Below, one piece after another: positions 26,528-33,714 of a stretch of DNA of 49,535 nt (the stretch's first letter is position 1; each line of letters starts with the position of its first letter). This stretch comes from UBA1563 sp041667115 (lineage in GTDB: Bacteria > Bacteroidota > Ignavibacteria > Ignavibacteriales > Ignavibacteriaceae): contig JBAYFO010000025.1 of the NCBI GenBank assembly GCA_041667115.1, positions 1-49,535 of the forward strand. Reading direction: 5' to 3'. Under the pieces are notes generated by a model. The model was not told where the DNA came from and ran no database searches. It worked only from the letters and a program-made list of their open reading frames with translations. The translations under genes were made by a program, and so were the position numbers.

Positions 26528-27676
26528 TTAATCTTTTTTTAACAAAGTAAGAATTGAAGCATAAACTACGTCTGTCTGAATATCGGCGACACATTTTTGA
26601 ACATGATATTTGCACTTCCATTCACACAAAAAATATTCACATCCGGCAGACAAGTACTTAATATTTTCAGATATAAAAGGGGCTGGTAAAAACTTGCCAT
26701 GCATTCCTCCTCCTATAATCGCAACTGTCGGGATATTTAATCTCAAGGCAATATGAGTTAACCCTGAGTCTAATCCAATAAAAAGAGTTGCCAAATTTAA
26801 CAAGGTTGGAATTTCATGCAACTTTAATTTACCAGCAAGTACTACAACCTCATTATTTGAAACATTAAATAGTTCTAATTTTCTTTTTTGAGATTTTGAA
26901 CCAAGGAGAATAATTTTAAACCCATCATTTATTAATAAACCAATTAATGGGTTATATTTTTCAATAGGCCAATCTCTATTCAGTTCAGAAGAATATGGAG
27001 CAACGACAATTAATTTTTCTTTTTGCGTGATTGGTTCAACTATTCTTCTATTTAAGTTATTTAAATCGAAAAATAAATTATTCCCCCTGGAGGTAAAAGA
27101 TAGAACGGGACTTTTAACCAAATAATTCAAGACAGTAAAGTGTTTTTCATACTCATTAATATGATCTTTCCCGATGATTTCTTTGTATAAGGAATCCATT
27201 CTTTTACCAAATATTTTTTTGAGATATTTCCAGTCGGAATTTAGAGCAAGGGTCTCTTCCGCCCCGCTTAGGATAGCCATTTCATCGTTCAAGATTCCTC
27301 GTGCAGCAGTTAGATTAAAACAATATCTGAAGCCAACACTCCGAAGTTTTATTAATAGTTTAATTTTGTAGAAAATGTTCCATTTATATTTTCGATAATT
27401 ATAGAATTCAATTAAAAATTTCCCATGATAAGCAACAAATAACTCTTGATAGTCATCTTTGACTAGAAGTATAATTTTAGTGTATTCTCGGAAAAGAAAT
27501 TCTTCGTTGTCAAATAAAATCGATGAAACAATTAAGTCGCCTATTTGTCCACTGTTAATGAATAAAATAGATTTACCACTAGAGTAATTTTTTTTTGGAA
27601 GAATTATTTTTAGTAAACTAAAAATAGAATAAGCTATTAAATTATTTAGATAGGTAAATAAAATCGGTTTAGTCAT
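26528..27676 (-). CDS. Glycosyltransferase family 9 (heptosyltransferase-like)
   Basis: The 382-residue GT-B enzyme is a GT9 relative. The family-typical nucleotide-sugar loop is FIGLDSGLTHIALRLNIPTV, preceded by VVAPYSSELNRDWPIEKYN. The C-terminus is cysteine-rich (CEYFLCEWKCKYHVQKC), as in many GT9 proteins. An N-terminal stretch of hydrophobic residues precedes SGQIGDLIVSSIL, the usual GT9 opening, so this is a diverged member. Its start overlaps the GT2 stop by 4 bp and the next gene follows at 5 bp. The sugar donor is unknown. Confidence 0.8.
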   Translation of the reverse strand: MTKPILFTYLNNLIAYSIFSLLKIILPKKNYSSGKSILFINSGQIGDLIVSSILFDNEEFLFREYTKIILLVKDDYQELFVAYHGKFLIEFYNYRKYKWNIFYKIKLLIKLRSVGFRYCFNLTAARGILNDEMAILSGAEETLALNSDWKYLKKIFGKRMDSLYKEIIGKDHINEYEKHFTVLNYLVKSPVLSFTSRGNNLFFDLNNLNRRIVEPITQKEKLIVVAPYSSELNRDWPIEKYNPLIGLLINDGFKIILLGSKSQKRKLELFNVSNNEVVVLAGKLKLHEIPTLLNLATLFIGLDSGLTHIALRLNIPTVAIIGGGMHGKFLPAPFISENIKYLSAGCEYFLCEWKCKYHVQKCVADIQTDVVYASILTLLKKD

Positions 27677-28632
27677 AGAAATTTTGGTTTCTTAAAATTT
27701 GGGAAATGGAACCGATCGATTAAAGGATGATTTCCATACTCATATAATTTTTGAATTTCTTTCCGTAATGGATTCCTTTTTGCAAGGGTAGTCCTAAAAT
27801 TTAAGATAATGAAATGATTTGCTTTTAAAAAGTAATAGATATAAGAAAATTTTGCAGCAACAATCAGTCTATTTATAATCCATTTTGTGTGATAATAAAA
27901 AACATATTTGTAATCAAAATGAATTATAAGAAAAGTAGAAAAACTAATGAAGTGCTGGTAGTATCGAAAACCGGAGGTTAATGGATTATCGAGTCCAATT
28001 TTTCTACTTGTTGGTGTTTGTAAATGAAAAACTATTGCCGTCTTAGCAAAGATAATTTTAAAGTCAGCGTTATAACATCTTGCTGTAAAATCAAGCTCAT
28101 GGTTATAAATAAAAATAAGTTCGCTAAAAAATCCGATAGTGGATAATAGTTTCATAGATATCAATGCACCACATCCAACGAACATTTTGGGTGGTTGAGT
28201 TATAAAAGAAGTTTCAATAGTGTTGTATCTAAGATTAAATATTTCAAATGCAACGATACCGATCCGCTCTTCACCTTTAGCAATTATTATACCCGTTTGG
28301 ATTGTGTTATAGTCTGGATAAGCATCATCATCCAACACCAGCACATATTCCCCCTTCGCAATTTTGAACCCTTCGTTCCACCCGGCTATCCCGATATTTT
28401 TTTGCATCCTTATAAGAATAACAGTCGGAAATTCGTTTATTACCATTTCAGGACTGCCATCAGAAGAGGCATTATCAACAACTATTACTTCAATGTTTTT
28501 ATAGTCTTGTTCATAAACTTTTGTTAGGGTATTACGCAGTTCATCCTTCCGGTTAAAGGAAAGAATGTTAACCGTAACCAACGGAGATATTTCACTTTGG
28601 TTGGTCACTAAACCATTTTCGGTAACTTCCAC
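27673..28632 (-). CDS. Glycosyltransferase family 2
   Basis: The 319-residue GT-A enzyme has the N-terminal VTVNILSFNRKDELRNTL, a VVDNASSDGSPEM DxS motif and the YVLVLDDDAYPD metal-binding aspartates. GCGALISMKLL and HELDFTARCYN follow, with the latter near the catalytic base position. It resembles rhamnosyl/galactofuranosyl-type GT2 enzymes. With UDP-galactopyranose mutase encoded upstream, a galactofuranosyl transfer is plausible but not proven. The GTG start lies 4 bp after the small regulator gene, so that gene and the glycosyltransferases should share a transcript. Confidence 0.85.
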   Translation of the reverse strand: MEVTENGLVTNQSEISPLVTVNILSFNRKDELRNTLTKVYEQDYKNIEVIVVDNASSDGSPEMVINEFPTVILIRMQKNIGIAGWNEGFKIAKGEYVLVLDDDAYPDYNTIQTGIIIAKGEERIGIVAFEIFNLRYNTIETSFITQPPKMFVGCGALISMKLLSTIGFFSELIFIYNHELDFTARCYNADFKIIFAKTAIVFHLQTPTSRKIGLDNPLTSGFRYYQHFISFSTFLIIHFDYKYVFYYHTKWIINRLIVAAKFSYIYYFLKANHFIILNFRTTLAKRNPLRKEIQKLYEYGNHPLIDRFHFPNFKKPKFL

Positions 28633-28636
28633 CTTT

Positions 28637-28987
28637 TCACAATCCTTTTTTCAATTCTTCAATTTGTTTCATAAACTCAGGCACTTTATAAACGGGAATA
28701 TCCTTAGTAAGTTGAGAAAAATCAGTTATTTTAACTTTCATTAACTGCATTAGCGACGGGTAATTTGTCGGGTCGTCATTTTTATCCGGCTCCCATTCAA
28801 ATAAATCGTTTGGCGTGCAGTTTAACCATTTGCAAAAATCTTCAATTTGATATGCCATAAGATTTTTAGCGATATTATTTACAATTCTATATGCCGTATC
28901 TTTCTGGTATCATTTGCTAACGAGAAATTGCACAGGATAATTTATTCCCCGTAATTGAAATAATCTATTAAGGTTATATTTTAGCAT
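28637..28987 (-). pseudogene. XRE-type small regulator interrupted by an in-frame TGA
   Basis: Read from the ATG at 28987, the frame runs 116 codons to the stop at 28637 with one internal TGA at 28912-28910 (codon 26). The first part reads MLKYNLNRLFQLRGINYPVQ and the part after the stop continues YQKDTAYRIVNN, then FCKWLNCTPNDLFEW. The joined product matches the small Cro/XRE-like helix-turn-helix family of Bacteroidota, which has glycine at codon 26, so a GGA to TGA change would explain the break. An AGAGG site precedes the ATG. Only a fragment starting at the ATG at 28858 would stay open, and it lacks half of the DNA-binding fold and a ribosome site. The gene adjoins the glycosyltransferases on its 3' side. 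Confidence 0.8.
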
Positions 28988-29290
28988 AAAAAACCTCTAA
29001 AAAACGTTAAAAAAAGGACTTTATAAGCAATAAATAATGAATTATTTTGAATAATGCTAGTATTTCATCGAACTAAATTAAAATCTATTTGAATTAGATT
29101 ACAATTAATTTGAATTAGATTACAATTAATTTGAATTAGATTATAAATAATTTGAATTAGATTACAATTCATTTGAATTTCGTTATAACTAATTTGAATC
29201 ATGTTACGGTTTATTTGAAAGATTTTATTGTTTTGTTAAAATAATTTCAAATATGAATGAATATCATTTAGGCAAAGAGAATTATTCTTT
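28988..29290. other. 303-bp A+T-rich gap between the regulator and UDP-galactopyranose mutase
   Basis: The gap is filled mostly by the 21-bp tandem repeat described separately (29045-29233). Outside the array, the sequence next to the regulator (28988-29044) and next to glf (29234-29290) shows no promoter box, terminator with a T run, or RNA gene that could be supported. A small 11-bp palindrome (AGAATTATTCT) lies just past the glf stop. Confidence 0.7.
29045..29233. repeat. 21-bp tandem repeat array (about nine units)
   Basis: Nine consecutive 21-bp units are seen. The unit at 29087-29107 reads ATTTGAATTAGATTACAATT plus A, and the next (29108-29128) is identical. Those at 29129 and 29150 differ at three and one positions. 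Units at 29171, 29192 and 29213, and two to the left at 29066 and 29045, are progressively more degenerate but keep the register. Every unit carries a TTTGAA-like core or a close variant of it. The 21-bp period equals two helical turns. On the minus strand one frame is open through the array (29202-29065) and encodes repeated seven-residue units such as NCNLIQI. There are no spacers, so this is not a CRISPR array. Confidence 0.9.
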
Positions 29291-30394
29291 TTATAATAAA
29301 TTCTGGTTTAACCTGGTTAGATGAATTGCATTCGCTACCACCTGATCCATATTATAATATTGATACTCAGCTAATCTTCCGCAAAAGATTACGTTTCTTA
29401 AAGTACCGCTCATTGCCCGATATTTCAGAAATAATTCCCGGTTTTGCTCTGTTGGAATAGGATAATAGGGCTCTCCATCTTTTAAGGAAAATTCCTTGCT
29501 TATCGTTGTTCCGGCTGCATCTTGTAATGTTAGATATTTGTATTCCGTTACTCGCGTATATTCTTCTTTCATATCAACAAAATTAACTTGTCCGGTGCTT
29601 TGATAGTTTTGTTTTTCGTAATAGTCATATTCAAATCTAATCGAACGGTAAGGAAGTTTTCCGAATTGATAATCGAAGAACGCATCAATCGGTCCGGTAT
29701 AAACCAATTTATCAAACTTAATTTCATTCATTAAGTTTTTATAATCTGTGTCTAATGCAATTTCAATGTTTTTATGAGAAAGCATTTTCTCAAACATTTT
29801 TGTATAACCTTCTTTCGGCATAAATTGATATTTATCCGAAAAGTAACGGCAATCATCAGTACTCCTCACCGGAATTCTTCCGCAAACAGACGGTGATAAT
29901 TCATTTGGAAAAAGATTCCATTGTTTCTTCGTATAATTCTTGAAGAACGCTTCAAACAACTCTCTTCCTACTTGATTAACAGTTATATCTTCTGAATTCA
30001 GAATAGGAAATCTTTTTTCAATCTTTGTTGATAAAAATCGCTTTACTTCTTCTTCGGTTTCTAAATTTAGGCCAAAGAATTTATTGATTGTTATTCTGTT
30101 TATTGGAATTGGAAAAAGCTCACCTTGATAATTTGCGAGTACTTTATGTTCGTAAAATCTCCATTCAGTAAACTTTGAGAGATAATCAAAAACTTCTTTA
30201 CTGTTGGTATGGAAAATATGGGGACCATACTTATGGATAAGTATTCCGTGTTCATCATATTCATCATAAGCGTTCCCGCCAATATGGTTGCGCTTCTCAA
30301 CAATCAAAACTTTTTTGTTCGATTGGGAAGCTAACCGTTCCGCCATTACAGCGCCTGCAAAACCGGCGCCGACAATTAAGTAGTCATACTTCAT
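29291..30394 (-). CDS. glf: UDP-galactopyranose mutase
   Basis: The 367-residue FAD-dependent mutase converts UDP-galactopyranose into UDP-galactofuranose for surface glycans. The N-terminal FAD-binding GAGFAGAVMAERLA is followed by EKRNHIGGNAYDEYDEHG and the KYGPHIFHTNSKEVFDYLSK region that defines Glf. Later come TKKQWNLFPNELSPSVCGRI and the C-terminal GRLAEYQYYNMDQVVANA that completes the FAD site. The length is usual. It overlaps the flippase stop by 11 bp and is followed by the repeat array. Its product would supply galactofuranose to one of the glycosyltransferases downstream. Confidence 0.96.
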   Translation of the reverse strand: MKYDYLIVGAGFAGAVMAERLASQSNKKVLIVEKRNHIGGNAYDEYDEHGILIHKYGPHIFHTNSKEVFDYLSKFTEWRFYEHKVLANYQGELFPIPINRITINKFFGLNLETEEEVKRFLSTKIEKRFPILNSEDITVNQVGRELFEAFFKNYTKKQWNLFPNELSPSVCGRIPVRSTDDCRYFSDKYQFMPKEGYTKMFEKMLSHKNIEIALDTDYKNLMNEIKFDKLVYTGPIDAFFDYQFGKLPYRSIRFEYDYYEKQNYQSTGQVNFVDMKEEYTRVTEYKYLTLQDAAGTTISKEFSLKDGEPYYPIPTEQNRELFLKYRAMSGTLRNVIFCGRLAEYQYYNMDQVVANAIHLTRLNQNLL

Positions 30395-31652
30395 GCAAAT
30401 TCTTTTTTCTGAAGTAAAAATAAATCATTCCCAGCGTCACAAATATTTCTGTTGCCAGTATGGAGAATGCAGAGCCGATTGAACCATGCAATGGAACGAA
30501 TAAAAAAGAGAGAACTATACTTATTGCACTTCCCAAAATAATTACTGCGGTAAATTCTTTTTTCTTCCCGAAGTTTAACAATCCTTGAATACCAAACATG
30601 TTGCTCAAATAGATAATAAATGGAAGAAGAGCGATAATTTGTAAAACATAAATTGATTTTGAGTAGTTATTTCCTGCAAGCAATAAAACTAACGGTTGTG
30701 CAAAAAAGAAAATTACAATTCCTGCAACTAGGAGAACTCCTCCACCAAGCAAAGTGAATTTCATAAGAAGTTGTCTTGATTTATTTTCATCGTTCTGCGC
30801 AAGAAAAGCAATTCGGGGATAAAGAGCTTGACTGATTGGGCTAGCCAAAGATTGAGTCCCTAAACGAATTTTATCTGCCGCTGCAAAATATCCCACTTCA
30901 GCATGATTTGACAAAAGTCCAAGTAAAAAAATATTTGTAGTTGTATAAAGACTGATTGAAGCGCTGGAGATAAATAATAAATACGATTCCTTTAATTGAA
31001 AAAAAATTTCCTTCATCGATGGAAAGAGAAATCGCACCTCATAATATTTCTTCATCATTCCGGTTAAGACAATTGCGTTGAACACAAAACTTAAACCTAT
31101 CAACATTACATAAGTTCCATCGTCAGTTTTGGATTTAATAAAAATGAAAATTGCAATTATCATTAATATTTTTGAAATAGTGGAGACGGCAACAAGCTGT
31201 TTCATTTCTTCTAATCCTTGAAAAAACCAAACCGGTGTGAATGTGGTTCCAAGTACAATGAGAAAAGAAAAAAAGAATAATTCCTTTTCGACGGAAAATT
31301 TTGGAATAAAAGTGACCAAGACCCAAAATGTAATAAAACAAAGGAGCAGCAGAAGAATTTTAATTGAATAAACTGCCGAGGCAATTATAGACAATCGCTC
31401 TTTTTCATTTCTGCAGATTGAAATTTGTTGTGTTGCGGAAAAATTGAAACCAAAATCAGTGATCATAGAAAAGTAGGCAACAAAAGCTGTCACAAAATTA
31501 ACTAATCCGAATTTTTCCGGTCCGAATACGCGCACTAGGTAAGGGAAAGTGATAAGAGGTAAGAGATTATTTAGGAGTTGAAGAAATGAAAGTGAAACTA
31601 CATTTTGGAACAACTTTGACTTTAAAGAGAATTTGAAAAAATCTCCTCTCAC
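30384..31652 (-). CDS. Wzx-type oligosaccharide flippase
   Basis: This polytopic membrane protein of the MATE/Wzx (polysaccharide biosynthesis) superfamily has about twelve helices. It starts with the NVVSLSFLQLLNNLLPLITF and YLVRVFGPEKFGLVNFVTAF wording typical of flippases that move undecaprenyl-linked repeat units across the inner membrane. The GTG at 31652 (422 residues) overlaps the stop of the upstream gene as GTGA with a GGTGAG site before it. An ATG at 31700 would overlap by 52 bp and has no ribosome site, so it is less likely. It lies between the EnvC-like gene and glf, indicating a surface glycan locus. Confidence 0.88.
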   Translation of the reverse strand: MRGDFFKFSLKSKLFQNVVSLSFLQLLNNLLPLITFPYLVRVFGPEKFGLVNFVTAFVAYFSMITDFGFNFSATQQISICRNEKERLSIIASAVYSIKILLLLLCFITFWVLVTFIPKFSVEKELFFFSFLIVLGTTFTPVWFFQGLEEMKQLVAVSTISKILMIIAIFIFIKSKTDDGTYVMLIGLSFVFNAIVLTGMMKKYYEVRFLFPSMKEIFFQLKESYLLFISSASISLYTTTNIFLLGLLSNHAEVGYFAAADKIRLGTQSLASPISQALYPRIAFLAQNDENKSRQLLMKFTLLGGGVLLVAGIVIFFFAQPLVLLLAGNNYSKSIYVLQIIALLPFIIYLSNMFGIQGLLNFGKKKEFTAVIILGSAISIVLSFLFVPLHGSIGSAFSILATEIFVTLGMIYFYFRKKNLHEV

Positions 31653-32926
31653 TTTCTCACCAACCACACTTCCGGATTTTGATGATCGCGTTGTTTCCAT
31701 ATTTCAAAATGTAATACTCTTCCTTCAATGCTTTCGGAAATATCGCCAAGGGTTTCGCCATAACTTACTTTACTTCCTTCGTGCACAGATATTTGACCAA
31801 GGTGTCCATAGACGGTTCTATATCCTTCACTATGAGTAACAATAACAACACTGCCATATCCCGGCAGCCATTCTATTGCTGAAACAATTCCTTCTCCCAC
31901 ACATCTAACTTGTAGGTCGCTTGAGGTTTTAATATCAATTCCATAATTCAAGGTCACGGTCTTAAGTTTTTCATTTTTGTCTTCGCCGAATTTACGAATG
32001 ATTGCGCCTCGCGAAACCGGCCAGAGCATTCTTCCTCTCATGGCGGAAAAAGATTTGAAATTTCCAGTCTCAAAATCTTCGGAAGGAAAATCTTCCATTT
32101 CGTTTTTGGATAATGAGGTGTTCGGTCTTTCTGTGTTGTTATTTTCTTTGAGAGATTCGCGTTTCCTTTTTTCGGCTAATTTTCTTGCAAGTTCTTTTTT
32201 GCGTAACTCCTCTCGCTCTACTAATTTGGCAACGAGATTTCTGATTGCTATTTCAGCTTGTTTTTTATTTGCTAACTCTTTTGCGACTGCCGACTTATCA
32301 TTTTTGAATTTCTTTAAAACATTTTTCTCCTCGGCAAGTTTCTTCTGAAGAAGTAATTCCTCGGAAGATTTCTGATCGAGCAGATTTTCTTTTATCTTTT
32401 TTTCGTTTTCTACCGAAGAAATGTTTGTGGCAATCTGAAGTGAATTCTCTTTTATTTGTAGCAAATCTTTTTTTCTACTGTTGGAGAATTGCTGTAAGTA
32501 TTTATAACGCGCCAAGGCTTGCTGGAGTGATGCCGCATCAAAGAGATAAATAAATTCATTCCGGTAAATACCTTTGTAAATAGCGGAGGCATACCTGGCA
32601 TAATTTTCTTTTAACGCTTTTGTTTTTTGTTGGAGCGTTTCGATTTGTAATTGAAGCAAATCAATCTGTTCCAGCTTTTCATCAATTTGAATTTTGTAAG
32701 AAATAATAAGTTTGTTGAGGAGGTAATTTTGTTTGTTGAATTTTTCGACGACTGAATAAGATTTTTTTTCACGTTTCGAAATATCGGAAATCTCTTTTTC
32801 AAGAGATTGAATTTCCATTTTCAGGCTGTTCAGCTCTTGTTTCTTTTTAGATATTTCTTTTTGCTGCGGGAGAGCAACTGAAAAAAAAATTAGCGCAAAA
32901 AAAAAATACTTTTTGACCATCACCAT
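31649..32926 (-). CDS. EnvC-like murein hydrolase activator (degenerate LytM)
   Basis: The 425-residue protein has a signal peptide (about 1-20, ending LPQQ), a long charged coiled coil (about 22-270) and a C-terminal LytM/peptidase M23 domain (about 300-425). In the LytM fold the first zinc ligand position is Asn (NYGIDIKT instead of HxGIDI), and the C-terminal HxH is VLHFEIW, with only one His. This loss of ligands is the mark of EnvC-type activators, which turn on amidases without cutting peptidoglycan. It overlaps the DUF4292 gene start region by 7 bp and the flippase start by 4 bp. Confidence 0.88.
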   Translation of the reverse strand: MVMVKKYFFFALIFFSVALPQQKEISKKKQELNSLKMEIQSLEKEISDISKREKKSYSVVEKFNKQNYLLNKLIISYKIQIDEKLEQIDLLQLQIETLQQKTKALKENYARYASAIYKGIYRNEFIYLFDAASLQQALARYKYLQQFSNSRKKDLLQIKENSLQIATNISSVENEKKIKENLLDQKSSEELLLQKKLAEEKNVLKKFKNDKSAVAKELANKKQAEIAIRNLVAKLVEREELRKKELARKLAEKRKRESLKENNNTERPNTSLSKNEMEDFPSEDFETGNFKSFSAMRGRMLWPVSRGAIIRKFGEDKNEKLKTVTLNYGIDIKTSSDLQVRCVGEGIVSAIEWLPGYGSVVIVTHSEGYRTVYGHLGQISVHEGSKVSYGETLGDISESIEGRVLHFEIWKQRDHQNPEVWLVRK

Positions 32927-33714
32927 TTAATTATAGTTGCGTCGGGTGGAAATTTAAAATCAATCTGAATGTCCTTCTTGTTTGCTGAAAAACTCTTATA
33001 ATCAATTTGAAAATATTGATTCTCATTTTTATTTGATATTGCAATATTCTTTGGCGTTGCAACATTTTCCGTGAGCGAAAAATTAGTGTACTCTCCGAGT
33101 AACAATTCTTTTCCTTTAGTGGACTTCAACGTGTATTTGGTAATGCCGAGATTTCTAATGTCAATTGCGTATGTCGAAACTGTATTTTGAAGCGAGTCGT
33201 TATAAGTCACAACATATTTATCATCTTGCACCTGGTATGCATCGGGATCTTTATAAAGCCGATCAGTCAAATTAACAGCACCAATTATTGCATCAAGTAA
33301 ATCTGAAAATGAGATGTCAATTCGTAAAATATTACGTAACACATCATCATTTGTTTCACCCATATATACGGTATTTGAAAGTGCTTCGTAAAATGTAAAA
33401 TTTCTTTTTGTAACCAATGCTTGCGCAAGCTCAATCCCAAACGGTCCCATAATGGTCAGGTAAATTGAGTCGGGTTTAATCATCACCACATCGAATGAAG
33501 CAGAGTTGTTGAAGTCCGGCGTTTTTATTGTGAGAGTTCCGCTTCCCTCAAACGAGCGAATTTTTCTTCTGTTGGCTTCAAGGCGTTTCACCAAACGGTC
33601 AGCCGGCAAAATTTCTACGGTTTCCGATGTAGTAGTAGATGTAGAACATCCATAAAAGAAAGAAACTAAAATTGAAGCTAAAACAAATGTAAGCAAGAAG
33701 AATTTTATTTTCAA
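32920..33714 (-). CDS. DUF4292 domain lipoprotein
   Basis: The 264-residue product has a signal peptide with a lipobox (SFFYGC, cysteine near residue 23), then a LolB-like beta barrel fold of DUF4292. The domain shows LVKRLEANRRKIRSFEGSG and ISFSDLLDAIIGA, then repeated beta strands to the end. In Bacteroidota this family often adjoins an EnvC-like gene and a TPR lipoprotein, as here. Its role is not established; a lipoprotein-handling or amphiphile-binding function is inferred from the fold. It overlaps the upstream TPR gene by 4 bp and the EnvC-like gene by 7 bp. Confidence 0.86.
   Translation of the reverse strand: MKIKFFLLTFVLASILVSFFYGCSTSTTTSETVEILPADRLVKRLEANRRKIRSFEGSGTLTIKTPDFNNSASFDVVMIKPDSIYLTIMGPFGIELAQALVTKRNFTFYEALSNTVYMGETNDDVLRNILRIDISFSDLLDAIIGAVNLTDRLYKDPDAYQVQDDKYVVTYNDSLQNTVSTYAIDIRNLGITKYTLKSTKGKELLLGEYTNFSLTENVATPKNIAISNKNENQYFQIDYKSFSANKKDIQIDFKFPPDATIIKW

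Noticed and set aside
28910..28912. Selenocysteine or reassigned TGA codon
   Set aside because: TGA ends several ordinary genes in the window, the family has glycine at this site and no SECIS-like hairpin is evident; a point mutation is simpler.
29045..29233. CRISPR array
   Set aside because: Repeats are contiguous with no unique spacers and no cas genes are nearby.
31653..31700. ATG start for the flippase at 31700
   Set aside because: No ribosome site and a 52-bp overlap with the upstream gene; the GTG at 31652 has a site and a 4-bp overlap.
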